Of a stretch of 64,000 bases of DNA, positions 36,586-48,119 are shown piece by piece. Within the stretch, counting starts at the first letter, position 1. Every line of letters starts with the position of its first letter. A program made the translations under genes and the position numbers. Location of the stretch: NCBI GenBank assembly GCA_002150815.3, contig NDFF03000317.1, positions 1-64,000 of the forward strand, written 5' to 3'. The DNA comes from Grammothele lineata. Lineage: Eukaryota > Basidiomycota > Agaricomycetes > Polyporales > Polyporaceae. The notes below the pieces were generated by a model. That model was not told the DNA's origin, made no database searches, and saw only the letters and a program-made list of their open reading frames with translations.

Positions 36586-36690
36586 GGAAAGCCGCGCGCG
36601 GAGGAAGGAAAGCCGCGCGCGGAGGGAGGAAAACCGCGCGCGGAGGGAGGAAAGTTGCGCACAAGGGGGAGGAAAGCCGCGCGCGAGCGG
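36586..36690. repeat. 21-bp minisatellite, five units
   Basis: The unit is close to GGAAAGCCGCGCGCGGAGGGA. Units start at 36586, 36607, 36628, 36649 and 36671; the last step is 22 bp and the fourth unit is diverged. The 21-bp period is seven codons, so one plus-strand frame reads as a GKPRAEG-like heptad repeat, but no gene context supports translation. Confidence 0.8.
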
Positions 36691-36759
36691 AAGTCACCGT
36701 GTCAAAGTCTAGAACCGCAGTGGATAAGCTGAACCTGAAGGGCAGCGCCGCCGTGTGAC

Positions 36760-36931
36760 ACCTGTAAGACACACAGTAATGCGATCCTCAGTATGAGAGC
36801 GAAGACTAAGTTATATTGCATATAACGGTACCTGTAAGACACACAGTAATGCGACTACAAGTACGTGTAAGTAAGCATAGTAAGCATATAGTAAACGAGT
36901 GTACTTACTCCTCAGTATGAGAGCGAAGACT
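36760..36931. repeat. Two interleaved pairs of direct repeats
   Basis: ACCTGTAAGACACACAGTAA occurs at 36760 and 36830. CTCAGTATGAGAGCGAAGAC occurs at 36787 and 36911. Between them lies the palindrome GTTATATTGCATATAAC. The order A-B-A'-B' suggests duplication of a roughly 70-bp block followed by an insertion of TAAG-rich DNA. Confidence 0.75.
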
Positions 36932-37632
36932 GAGGAGCAGTGCGTAGGGGAAAGTCCTCCTTATATACACGAGCAGGAGTAGCATACGTAAGCGAGTGAT
37001 GGTAAGGATGTCCGCATGTGAACTAAATACAAGTACAAGGATGTACATATCCGGAACAAAGGAACAGGTCACAAGTACAGCTACGCACAGCCAAAGAATC
37101 ACAGAAGCGTCGTAGAACGCACAGGAATACACAGGACAGTGATAGAAGACAAGAGACCATGCGGTATCGAAAGATAGAAGTATCGTACAGCAATCCAGTG
37201 TCCGTGACTACGTAACAGTCCTAAATACGGTAAGTTCAACACAGAGTTTCCATGCTAAGACAGGATAATCATGAATTTATGGTAGGTGGATCATAGCAGC
37301 GTCAAGAATAGTTATTTAATACTTAGTCTCACAGTGATATGGACCTCAAGTCAGTCGGTATCCGCCGCCGCTTCACTTATTTCACCGTCTCAACTTCAAC
37401 TTTTCTGAAACGCGAACAGAGACAGAGGCTCACGGCCACCATGTCAACGATTCCAGTCTTCGGGCCACAGCTGCTTCGCTGCGCTATGTACACATATTCA
37501 ACTGTGCATATTTTCGCCTTCCGTCTAAAAATCCACCGGAACCACATCAGTGCTGAGCGCGAGTACGGCCAACTGTATTAATGAGACTGACTGTTGCACT
37601 GACGCGTAACATGATTCTGCATTCCGTCGCGC

Positions 37633-38766
37633 TTAGCTTGCACTTACGTCATCGTCCGGAGAGCTGGTAACAGTGCCGAAGATAGCTGGCAATGCGTCCC
37701 AGAGCTCCTTAGACAAGGTACGCAGCTGGTTACTAATCGTATTCTGATGCGTTGAGCAAACGTTAGGCGGAATACTCCACCATCCCGTAGTTTCCGAGGA
37801 CCCGGATCCAGGAAGAAGATCTCGAAGATCTCGTTCCTCCAACCACCCTTTGTGTAGCGCGGCAAAAATTCGTGTGTCCACCATATTCTTCATCGCGTTC
37901 GGGCAGTGCGCAGAGTCCCGAGGGCATGAGACGCCATTGAGTGCGCTGAACAACTTCACTTCTAACATATTGCATTTGCGTGCGAGCGCCATGCGACCCT
38001 CCAATATCTGGACGACTTCAGGAGGGGGCAAGCCTCCCGGCTTTGTCATGTTATCAAATAGCGCTTGCGTCCCGAAAGATGTGCATATGAGGTAGGATGA
38101 CGTCAGGAGATCAGAATCGCCGGTGCGGGCGATGTTGACCAGGGCTATCGCATCGCGCTTGGTGGCGTGAACAAGCGACGCTCGCTGCGGGCCATTCCGC
38201 CATTCTGACCAATCTCGGGTGTAATACTGCTTTAAACGGCTTAAAGCTTCTTCCTGGATCTCCTCAAGGTGATACTTGTCCGCAAGGAGTATCAGCGCCT
38301 CAAGGACTGCGAATTCTGTACGCAGTGGCTTGTTACGGCGGTCGAAGTAGCTTGAGGTCGAGTTGGGAACACCGTTCAATTAGAACTGGAAATGATCTTG
38401 GCTTAGCGAGATTCCACTTACTTCTTGTTGCAATATAAGATCAACAGAATGTGCCTCAGCTGGTCGGGCGCATCCGCAAGATGAACTACAGGGGCCCCGT
38501 CCATGGTCTCTAGACCCCGGTCGTTCTCCGGCTGCGGCATGGCGAATAGATCGTGAAACACAGTGGAGTGGTACGAGAGGATCCCCTTGTAGACACGAAA
38601 TGCGACATCTTGTGCAATAAGAATGACATCGCCTCCGTCGAACCAGACTTGATCGTCTTTCTTAACGGTGGGCGTAGAGCCGGAGTCTGCCCCACGACGC
38701 GACGGGCTTGATGAGACTGCGTTGAAAATGCGTTCTCGGATGGAGTCACTTACCGGTGTTCGGCAT
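37633..38766 (-). CDS. BTB/POZ domain protein 1
   Basis: Fungal BTB/POZ proteins form homo- or heterodimers and often act as adaptors, for example for cullin-3 ubiquitin ligases; no partner can be read here. Exons are 38766-38754 (MPNT), 38716-38422 and 38350-37633, giving 341 residues in consistent phase. The BTB core is FDGGDVILIAQDVAFRVYKG, then HSTVFHDLF and a hydrophobic VVHLADAPDQLRHIL. The second intron falls after YCNK at the same position and phase (2) as in the two paralogs at 42.7 and 44.4 kb. The first intron would be only 37 nt, so the start is provisional. A GTAAGT just before the stop could extend the C-terminus into another exon. Confidence 0.82.
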
Positions 38767-39133
38767 GATATGTCGGGCGAGTAAGTCGTCAAGGGCGCAG
38801 TCGCTGAACCACCGCTCTGGGCGCTCGGCCTTCCAGGAGTGTGCTGGTGGTGCTGCGGTAGACGGATTTCTCACGACGAAGCTCCCCAGGGTTTGGCATT
38901 TTGCCGGGCACAGCTGACGCCGTCGAGGGCCTTTCCAACTATTTGTCTTGAGGTTTAGACAGCGGCAGTCCCGAATAGGATGGGATGGCCGTATACATTC
39001 GACGACGCATACAACAAATCGCAGACTACCTGTGTTACAGAACCTTCCGAATATCTTTACAGAACGCAACACGCCATACAAGGCCCTTACGTCGTAAGAG
39101 CGCGGGGAGACTATAATCGACGGCCCCCGCCAT
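38767..39133. other. Short intergenic region
   Basis: It lies between the BTB1 start and the end of the first P450, both on the minus strand. It must hold the BTB1 promoter. I see nothing else in it. Confidence 0.4.
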
Positions 39134-41447
39134 TCATGCCTTCAACGTTTTCACCTTGAGACGCAGCTCAGGCTGCGCGCTATCCTCACCCATGCTCGGA
39201 TAGGAGACCACGGCCTGGTTCCAGGCTACAGGTTTGTCCGTAAGCTCGAAGGAATAGGTGGAGACGAGGAGAGCGAGGATAAGCTCTAAAGCGGGATTAG
39301 CCGTTTGGATGGGTATTAGGGGCGGTATGTACTCACTCATCTCGAGCTGGGAGAACTTAAAGCCGCTGAATGGAAGACAAAGCGGGTTAGCTGCTGTTGG
39401 CATACCATACTGGACCCGAAGGGCAGGACGTACATGCAAGAGTGGATACCGGCCCCGAACGTCATCCTAGTAGTACGCCCTCTGCGTCAGCCAACAACAA
39501 GCGACCCAGGCGGCGACCGAGACTGACGAATGAGCGTATATCCCCGGGACATGCGCGTCCTCGACGGAAGTTGGGACGCCGCTCAACCAGCGCTCTGGCT
39601 TCCACTCGGTGGCGTCCTCGCCCCAGAGTGTCTTGTCCACGTTGATCGCCTGGAGGTGGACCCGTACAACGGTATCGCGCGGGACCACAAGCTCGCGGAT
39701 CTCTTGACCATCACGCCCACGCACGGGCTGCGCGAGCGGGACCACGAGGTCGTTAGCGAACCTGTGAAACGTCCGTTCAGGTGTGAGGGACGAAGTCAAG
39801 ACATGGAATCACGGAAGAGTCTAAACGCACGTGCGGGGTGCGGAGAACTGGACCGGGGCGTAGACACGCAGGGTCTCGCGGCAGACAGCGTCTAGGTACG
39901 GCAGCTTGATCAGGTCGTCGTAGGCGATGTCGGAGCAATCGCTGCCTTGAGCTTCTATGATCTCGGCACGAAGCTTTTCCTGAGCCTTGGGGCTCCCGGC
40001 GAGTTGTTGGAGGGTACGCGTGAGAGCATTAGAGGTGGTATCCATCCCCGCCAGGATGAACGCGCTTGCCAGAAAGCAGAGGTCAGACGGAAGCGACGTC
40101 GCGAGCATCAGCACCACTCACGTCGTCTGTGCTACGATTTCTTCGTCAGAAATCTTTTCGTTGTCGCTGCTTGCCATATTGGCCCTCACTGAGGATGCGT
40201 CGCATGTCCCCTTCAGCAATTTTCAAGCAGCTAAAACAGCCAACGTACGGAGGATGCTCATGATATCCTTGCCCCCGACCCGAGGGGCGAGCGCAACGCC
40301 CTCTTTCTCCAAGAGGCGCTTCTTCTCTTCGATAATCTCTTTCGAACGCCGCGTCATAGTGTCGGAGATGTGCATGAGCTTCCTGACCGTCGCATGAGGG
40401 AGCGTCCTCAGAACGGCGCGAATAGAATCCTCCGACAGGTACCACGAAAGCTCTGCGATGGCGTAGCGCAAGAAAAGGGACATCTTGGCGAACGTGGGGC
40501 TATAATATTGGTAGGGCTTTGCGGTCAGAGTGCGGACGGGGGAACGGGATGGGAGAGAAAAGACGCACAGGAATAGCTTGAGCGACTCGCCGTACGCATC
40601 CGTCGCCTCGTCAGAGAAATCGTCGAAGGAGTACCCAAGGCCCGCCTGCCCCAGTATCTCGAGCGCTGTGCGAGACGTCCAGCCGTTCATGTCCAACTCC
40701 ACAGCCGAGCCGTCCTCCGGGATCCGTTTGTCGATGGCCTCGATCAACTGCGTGCAGGTTAGATCGAAGGGCGAAATCTAATATGTGGAAGTCCTGAGCT
40801 GCTCACCCTATGCCCGACATCGTAAAAGATTTGTATCATGTCCCGTAGGTGAGCCACGGAAAACACCGGATTCAACAGCTTCCTCTGCCCCTTGTGTTGG
40901 TGTCCGACAGTGCTGAAGAGACCCGGCCCCATCAGAACGTTCCCGTCGCTGCGTAAGCGAAAAGGGAAGTATTAAAGCGCGTCAGTATATAGTTAGAGGG
41001 CGCGTGTGCGTACTCTGAGGGGGTCACACGCTTCGGAACGTGTTCCGCCTCCTTGAGCATAATGTGCTGAATCGCCTTCGGGTCGTGAACAAGGATCATG
41101 CGCCGCTAAAATGCGAGTGACTGTTAGCTTCGAAGATGACGACGAGGCGAGCATGCACATACGTTGAACAGCGTCTTAACGACATAAGTTGAACCGTAGA
41201 TTTCCGAATACTCCGCCCACTTCTTCCAGCCTTGACGGGAAGCAAAGCTTGGGAGGCTTCCTGGTGGGCAAGACTTAGTCGTAAGGTACTAGATACAGTT
41301 GGCATAGGACTTACCCATCCACCACGAATCGGGGGAAGGGCCAGGGAGATTGTCGATGGGAAGGACGGTGAAGTACGGAGAGAAAATTCTCCAGAGGAAA
41401 ACGGAAAGCGTAACAAACGCAGCGGTAACGGGGATGGAGAGCGTCAT
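39134..41447 (-). CDS. Cytochrome P450 (P450-1)
   Basis: This is a membrane-anchored heme monooxygenase of 547 residues in 12 exons: 41447-41315, 41260-41163, 41105-41014, 40948-40807, 40747-40569, 40499-40249, 40188-40122, 40064-39831, 39761-39528, 39466-39434, 39365-39337 and 39285-39134. Phases are consistent throughout. It has an N-terminal membrane helix, the LPGPSPDSWW proline hinge, the I-helix AGMDTTS, the K-helix ETLR (ExxR), WKPERW and the heme-binding segment FGAGIHSCIG with the axial cysteine; histidine stands where many P450s have arginine. It is clearly more distant from the other three P450s than they are from one another. It interrupts the BTB group. The substrate is unknown. 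Confidence 0.93.
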
Positions 41448-41502
41448 GTTCAGTACTGGCTTGGGATGAGGTGCTTGGTTGGCAAGGGACCAGCCTGAGG
41501 GT

Positions 41503-41509
41503 CTTTATA
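41503..41509 (-). promoter_or_regulatory. TATA box of P450-1
   Basis: TATAAAG on the minus strand begins 62 bp upstream of the start codon, a normal distance for a fungal core promoter. Confidence 0.5.
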
Positions 41510-42733
41510 CCCAGGTGGCCGCTCGATAAATCAGCATACCACGTATCAAAAGAAGGATCATAACGAAACTCGCGCTGCATGAAGAGGTAACCCACTTTAC
41601 GCACCTCGGCAACCCCAGAACGTTATCTGCTCGGGGTTTCGTACTGAGAACCGGTGATTGTATGAACGACCGCCGCTTCGTGTGGGTGCGCAGCCTTCGT
41701 CGAATCCAATAAGCATGTCAGGATCCGCACCGCCGGCGTTACGCGAGGGTCACCAGCCAGGGCGTTACCTGAGAAGCCGACGACCGAGTAGTGGAACATG
41801 GGAATTGGTGTAATCATAGTGACTTGCACTACTCTTTGTTCCGACCAAGGCATCTTGTGTACAGAAAATCCGCTCTCATGGGCAGAGTATCCTGTCTTTC
41901 CGTCAACTGGACGCTTCAAAGCGGAATTGAGCTGTCATAATCCAGTCAACCGTGTGTCGAAGAAAGATATTGAACAGGCGCGGCTACCTCACGGCGGTAG
42001 ATGAGCCCCGCATCCCTGCTCTTCGCCGACAAGAGACGTTGGTCATCGGCAGGCGGCGTGGGTGAGAGGTTACAAAGTTGAGGTAGCATTTGTTATTCAA
42101 CGCAATGAAAAGAAGTAGGCCGGCACAGCCAACGATTGGTCAGCGGCGGCCGAAAGGTCGCCCCTTCTGAGTTTGGGAGCCAAACGCTTCTGTTAGGCGA
42201 GAGATCTAGAAGAAAGTCAACAAAGAGGCCGAAATACTCACAGAGGCCGTACACAAGCTCCATCTAACCCCCCTGTCTCCCTCTCCGGTACCACCACTGC
42301 CATCCCGCCTCACGATGTCCGTTACGTTGACCAGTTCGACCACCTGAGAGCCTAGCGTCGGCGTACAGACACTCGCTCCTCCTCAATTTGCTGCCACACA
42401 AGAGCGTACACGCATACCGGCCGGAAAGCGAGGAACATACGGGTCGGTCGCGAGAGTGCATTACTGACGGCGTGGATAGTAGAACCCAAGTAGAGACGCC
42501 GCGTCGTTGGATTTGACAGACGCTCAAAGGTCTGTTTGTGAATGCTTGCAACAGCCCCATCAAAACCTCCATTTCTGACCGTGCCTCTTGGCGTTTACTT
42601 ACTCCTCCTTCCCTTCGGTGACGTCATTCGCGCAAGCGTACCGCACTTCCTGCCGGACGTGTTGCAACTGTCCACCCATTCTACTACTATGATTATCGAG
42701 TTAAGGTTCTCGTACGTACATGCCAATTTACAC
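41510..42733. other. Intergenic region
   Basis: No gene is supported between the P450-1 promoter and the end of BTB2. Short frames on both strands lack domains or splice structure. Confidence 0.4.
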
Positions 42734-43870
42734 CTAAATCTCTGTCAGGAAAGACCCTGGCCAGTTCGGTACGGTGATATCGAAGATACTGGGAAGCTTG
42801 CTCCACGTGCGATGCATCTCGTCAGAAATCGCGAATCGAAGGCCCCGCTCGCACTTCTTACACACAAAGCGGTGTCCAATACGATCTATCGTCAAGTTGA
42901 AATCCGTCGCTTTGAACAGATCCTGAACGAGGAAACGTTCGTAGTCGGTGCGAATCGTTGAGGTGAGGTAATCGCTCAAGTGCTTCATGGCATCTTCGCA
43001 GCTTTCGTCGCTATCGCAGTCCTCTCTCTCACAGTTTGAGAGAAAGAGGAACGCCCTGATGAGATGTTGATCCCCTGCCCTCGCAAGGGCAACTCGCCCG
43101 TTCATGACGCGGATCGCGTCTTCCCAGGACAAACCTCCAGGCTGCCCCGCTGTCCTGAGTATCTCCGTGCCAAGCGCCGAGCACTCCAAGAAGGCTGTCG
43201 GGAGGAGCGACGGGGTGTCGGTGAGCCGCGCGAGCCGTATGACCTCCACGGCGTCGTGCACGCTAGCGCGGACGTAGGTGCAGTTGGCGGGATCGTCTTT
43301 GTGGAGGCCGTGACGACTGCGCGTGTACGCGGCGAATTTGGAGGTGTAGTGGTTCTTGAGACGAGCGAGCGCGTCCTCGAGGACGTCTGGGACAGCGTAC
43401 TTGTGCGCCATGCGTATCAGCCCGGCGATGACGGCAAAGTCGACTATCACGGGGCTATCGCGTTGGGTGTAGTAGCTACGGGGAAGAGAGCGAGTCAGTC
43501 GCTACGCCGGAAGACGAAGAGATCCCAATGAATCGCGTACGCACTTCTTTCCACAGCAGAGGACGGCGAGGAAGTACTCGAGGTCTTGGGGAGAGTCGAA
43601 AACCTGGATGAGCGGCACGCCGTCCATCATCTCCGCGTCGGCTGACAGGGGAAGCGAGAAGAGGTCGCGGAAGACTTCGGAGCGTTGGGAGAGAATGCCC
43701 TTGTACACCTTGAAGCAGACATCGCCCGCCCTGAGGACGACGTTGCCGTCGCTAATCCATAGGTTCTCGGCCATCTTCAAGCCCCCAGGATGCGAACGGG
43801 CGCCTTCCGCCGACGTCGAGTCGTCCTCCGATCGAGGTCTCTTGCGACTAGGGCCAGCTGATGTGGCCAT
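42734..43870 (-). CDS. BTB/POZ domain protein 2
   Basis: Exons 43870-43545 and 43475-42734 give 355 residues. The N-terminus has a basic, nuclear-localisation-like patch (SRKRPR). The BTB core follows: WISDGNVVLRAGDVCFKVYKG, then RSEVFRDLF and LIQVFDSPQDLEYFL. The single 69-nt intron sits after CCGK, in phase 2, exactly as in the two neighbouring paralogs. The C-terminal 230 residues are helical, include a NGRVALARAG motif matching EGRMALARKC of BTB1, and have cysteine pairs (CEREDC, CKKC) that may be structural. The closest copies are adjacent on the same strand, so the group arose by tandem duplication. An adaptor role is inferred from the fold. Confidence 0.9.
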
Positions 43871-44389
43871 AGCTCGGGAGGTACAGCCTGCAGGAGAGTA
43901 GCGAAGCTGAACGCCTCTTTGGTGGGGGGAGAGCAAGACGAAAACGCGTCGGTAGGGAGATTTTCAGTAACGTAGCTGCGCGATCGCCTCCATTCCACAG
44001 CGGCATTTTGCGAGAAGAGCGATAGTGGCGCACCGTCGAGACTGGCCATGACCGGAACATCTGAATAAGGGAAATTATATAAGCAAAAGATTAGCAACTT
44101 AGAGCTCGCCGGCGACCATTCCCCGAGTCTTAGCTCTTGCCAGCTTGCGCGTCGTCAATCTCAAGTTGAGCGGCAGAAAACAGTTGGTGTTATGACTAGC
44201 ATGCATGCGTGGTATATACAAGCACAGAGGTTCGATATATCGGCGCGACGTTGCGCAAGTAAACAATAAGCCATAGTGCGCGATCCTTGCAAATATCCGC
44301 AGGCGTCAAGTGCTAAGTCGACATGACATGTGAGCACGATTCCAGCATCAGCAAACGCAGAGAAAGACTCACTATACTAGCGCTCCGTT

Positions 44390-45447
44390 TCAGGTCCCCC
44401 ACGACGGCAAGTCCAAGAGGAAGTATTCAGGGAGCGCTCGCCATGTCGCCATGCGAAGTTCTCGATCGCAAGCTAGCAACAGTTGCTTGCAAGACTCGCA
44501 TGGAAATGTTCCTCGAAACGGAGCGAACTCGTTCAATGATGTCGATGCGTTAATCTTCGTGTTCGTGGAGGGGCTCCCAAACATTCTTTGGAATCTGCGA
44601 GCTCCCGCGTCTGTACACTCCGTGGGGTGACGACAGTCATTTCCTCGGGTGCCCCATACCGTGAGGCTAGCGAGCCGGTTTATAGCTTGCTTTATGAGAG
44701 AACCTCTACCGATGATTACACGGCGAAAGTTTTCCTCCGATAAGCCACACAAGCGAGGGCCTAATGCGTCGTTCCAGAGGACCTTTTCATCCAACAACGT
44801 ACAGCACAAGAACAATGCGCAAGGGAGGATGGAGGGTGTGTCTGTGAGCAGTGCAAGATTGACGGCGGTGATGACATCGGCAGGTTTTGGAATGGCGTAT
44901 TTCTTCCGCTCCTCCTTGTCGTCCCACGCAGCGAGAGTAGAAGGGAAAACCTTTTGAAGGCGGGCGAGGGCTGCACTCAGAACATGGGGAATGGCGTATT
45001 TGTGGCTCGTGCGGACGAGAGACGCCAGGACGTCGAACTCGATTCGCAGAATCTCGTCGTTGACGTAGAAATAGCTGGGGAAAGACAGGACGAAGCCTCA
45101 ACAATATGAAAAGCGGCTATACGTGAGGAGCCGACTCACTTCTTTCCGGAGCATAGGACGAGGAAGAGGTGGCGAAGATCGCTAGGGTCATCTCCCTCCA
45201 AGACTACGATAGGACATCCTTCGAATGTATCATTGGCGTCCGTCGGCGGAAGAGAGAATAAGTCTCGAAAGACGTCCGAGTGATGGGCAAGGACGCTCCG
45301 GAAGACACGAAAAGCGACGTTTTGCGCGACGACGACGACGTTGCCGTCTGGAAGCCATACGTCGGCGTCCTTGACGAAGCCAGAAATGTCTTCGCCGTCT
45401 GTTCGTTGTCTTTTGTTAGGCCTAGAATTGGAACATCCGGCGTCCAT
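44390..45447 (-). CDS. BTB/POZ domain protein 3
   Basis: Exons 45447-45140 and 45074-44390 give 330 residues. The N-terminus has PNKRQRTD, a basic patch like that of BTB2. The BTB core reads WLPDGNVVVVAQNVAFRVFR, then HSDVFRDLFSLP and VVLEGDDPSDLRHLF. The 65-nt intron lies after CSGK in phase 2, as in BTB1 and BTB2. The second exon continues through a SHKYAIPHVL helix and ends LDLPSWGT. The NGR/EGR-MALAR stretch of the other two is replaced by a divergent segment, so this is the most derived of the three. It is divergently placed to the aldo/keto reductase 520 bp away. Confidence 0.88.
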
Positions 45448-45877
45448 GACTGATCGAGGTTGCGGGAAAGAGGGGGAGACGGAGATGGGGGTAGTGGTAG
45501 TGGTAGTGGTGGTAGCGGTGGGAGCTTTGCCGTAGCACTGACAGACAGATGATCGCCCGAGACTCGGAGTCGAGGCGAGACTCTAACGCGTCGTGTCACA
45601 GGTTACATCACGCGTCTGTCACTCAACGTGACTCGGAGGACGGGCGTGCCAGTGCGGCTCTCCGCAATTCAGCTTTACGCCTGCGACTAGTCTCTCCCCT
45701 GGCCACTTTGGCTCTTCCCACACTGCGCCCACAGCTTGTCGGCCGGATAATCTCTCCAGACATGCCGAGTACGAAGACCAATCGGGGTTGGACGATAATT
45801 TCGCTGGGAACGAAATGATGCACGGTGTTCTGTCTTCTAGGCCAAAATGTCTTAGTCAGGTGAGTACTTATGAACAC

Positions 45878-45884
45878 TTATATA
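45878..45884 (+). promoter_or_regulatory. TATA box of the aldo/keto reductase
   Basis: TTATATA lies about 80 bp upstream of the ATG at 45965 in the divergent intergenic region shared with BTB3. Confidence 0.4.
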
Positions 45885-45964
45885 CCTTCTCAGAGTTTCT
45901 GAGCGCATTACTTCCCGGAACTAGTCTGTTTCCCACGTTCGCGGCCTACTTCTCATCTTGCACG

Positions 45965-47674
45965 ATGTCCACTACGAAGATGTCCTACGGTACGGCCATT
46001 TGATTGAGCTCCCGAGGCTCGAGAATGACGACGATCCATAGTCCGTCTGGGGAATTCCGGACTGAAGGTGTCGAAGATCATTCTTGGATGCATGTCCTAC
46101 GGAGATCCAAAGTGGCAGGAGTGGGTGCTCGAGGAGGAAGAGGCTATCAAGCACATCAAATTTGCGTACGTCCCTCCTTTTGCCTCGTACTTCTCCTCTC
46201 CCTCCCGTCGCTCAAGAGCGGTATCAGCTACGATCATGGAATTACGACGTTCGATACTGCCAACGTTAGTATCACGGCTACGTGCAATTTCGACAGTTGA
46301 TCTCAAGCGCGATGCAGGTCTACTCGCACGGCAAATCGGAGATCATTCTAGGCAACGCTATCAAAAAGCTTGATCTACCTCGCGATGAGCTTGTGATTAT
46401 GACGAAGGTACGTCCATTCGCTCCCAGTCCATGCATGATCAATGCCGCTCAAGTGCGTGCTTAGGTCTACTTCCCTCTTGGCAAGGCCATCCACGTTCGC
46501 GTCCCTGAGAACCCGGAGGACGCTGGCATTATCAACCAGCACGGTTTGAACCGCAAGGTAGCGTGCGCGCATCAATGCATCTAGTACCCCGTCTGATCAT
46601 TGAAATTTTGAAGCACATCTTCGACTCCGTCAAGGCGAGTCTGCAGCGCCTCCAGCTTGACTACATCGATGTGCTACAATGTGAGTGAATCACTCTTTCC
46701 GCTGCCCTTGCACGCTCACGAGCGCGTGTGCAGGCCATCGCTTCGATTACACGACTCCTATTGAGGAGACGGTGAGCATTGCCGCCTCGATTCTTGGATA
46801 TAGTCCACTAACCGTGGGCTCAGATGCAAGCTTTGCACGACGTTGTTAAGGCTGGCTATGTTCGCTACATCGGCATGAGCTCCTGTTACGCCTACCAGTG
46901 TAAGTGACCGGATGGCCCTCTACTTCGCGGAGGTCTGATTTGACTTGTCGATGTGCTCAGTCCACCAGATGCAGAGTAAGTCTTGCCTCCAGATCCAAGT
47001 CATCGATGTGCGACTGACGTAACTCTCGTAGATTACGCGATCACCCATGGCCTCACCCCTTTCATCTCCATGCAGAACCACTACAGCCTCCTCTACCGCG
47101 AGGAGGAGCGTGAGATGTTCCCCACGCTCAAGGTCCGCGATACATTTTCCTCGAGCTCGCTCCTCTTGAGTGCCGACCCATAACCCGCAGATGTTCGGTG
47201 TCGGATCGATCCCCTGGTCTCCGCTCGGCCGTGGGCTGCTCACGCGACCGGTTGGAGAAGACACTACGCGCGGAAAGTCTGACAGGTCTGCTATCTCTTT
47301 CACCCCAGCCTTCTTGGATCGGTGTGCTGACGCCTCTGCGTTGTAGGATGATGTACCGTTACCAGAACGACGTCGTGCCCGCCATCAGGAACCGGTACGC
47401 GCCTCCCGCCCCTTCCTTGTATCCCCTATTATCTGCCTCACCTCGTGCCGTTCACAGCGTCGAGGAACTCGCGAAACGCAAAAGCATCACAATGGCACAA
47501 GCCTCCCTCGCCTGGATCCTCTCCAAGCCTCACGTCACCGCACCCATCATCGGCTCGACGAGCCTCAAGAACCTCGAGGACCTCCTTGGCGCTCTCGATG
47601 TCACCTTGACCGACGAGGAGATCAAGTTCCTTGAGGAGGAGTACCGGCCGCTCCCCATTTCGGGCCACGTTTAG
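45965..47674 (+). CDS. Aldo/keto reductase
   Basis: This is an NADPH-dependent reductase of carbonyl groups, of 341 residues in 13 exons: 45965-45989, 46042-46165, 46228-46264, 46318-46407, 46465-46557, 46614-46680, 46734-46771, 46824-46899, 46961-46975, 47032-47132, 47191-47285, 47347-47394 and 47458-47674. All phases agree. The catalytic tetrad is visible: Asp and Tyr in FDTANVYSHGKSE, Lys in IMTK and His in LQCHRFDYTT. The C-terminal cofactor loop is PIIGSTSLKNLEDLL. The sequence resembles the fungal subgroup annotated as versiconal hemiacetal acetate or norsolorinic acid reductase-like, but that naming does not establish the substrate. Exon 9 is only 15 nt. Its place among four P450s and a hydrolase fits a role in metabolite tailoring or detoxification. 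Confidence 0.94.
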
Positions 47675-48119
47675 CTGTTTGCGAGGTTAGCGATGTTGAA
47701 AGCGGGGGTACTTGAAGCTTGAAGCGTGTACGATATACATATAAGGCGTTCAAAGAAGTACTGTTTATCTTTCGTATCTCGGACGCGTCGAAGGTTGTGT
47801 TTGGCCAGAGTCTCAACTCAGCAAAATGATGACGTCAGCGTCGTCGTGAAAGCATGTGCGTGGGTTGCGCGTGAAGGCGGACTTAGCACGTCGCGGGTCC
47901 AATGTGACCCTTGTCTAGCTGGCTTCCCAGCACCGAAGGGAAGTGACTTACTGTTCTGACTGGATCTACCAGCGCTGGTCCTGTCGGTACGTGCTGCCCT
48001 ATTCCGTTAGCCAGGTCATCTGACTCACTCGGCGCCGACCGTCACTGGATAAGAAGGGTGTTCCAAGGCGCACTTGCAACCTTGAGATACGAAGTGCTCT
48101 CTCATCAGCCTCGCACGAC
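47675..48119. other. Short intergenic region
   Basis: The 445 bp between the two plus-strand genes hold the reductase 3' end and the hydrolase promoter. I see no other feature. Confidence 0.4.

Larger units (their letters stand above)
35175..37632. other. Intergenic region with minisatellite and direct repeats
   Basis: No gene is supported. It contains a short palindrome near 35.49 kb (arms AAGCTTGA/TCAAGCTT), purine-rich DNA near 36.0 kb, the 21-bp minisatellite at 36.59 kb and pairwise direct repeats at 36.76-36.93 kb. The repeats suggest a mobile-element remnant. Confidence 0.45.
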
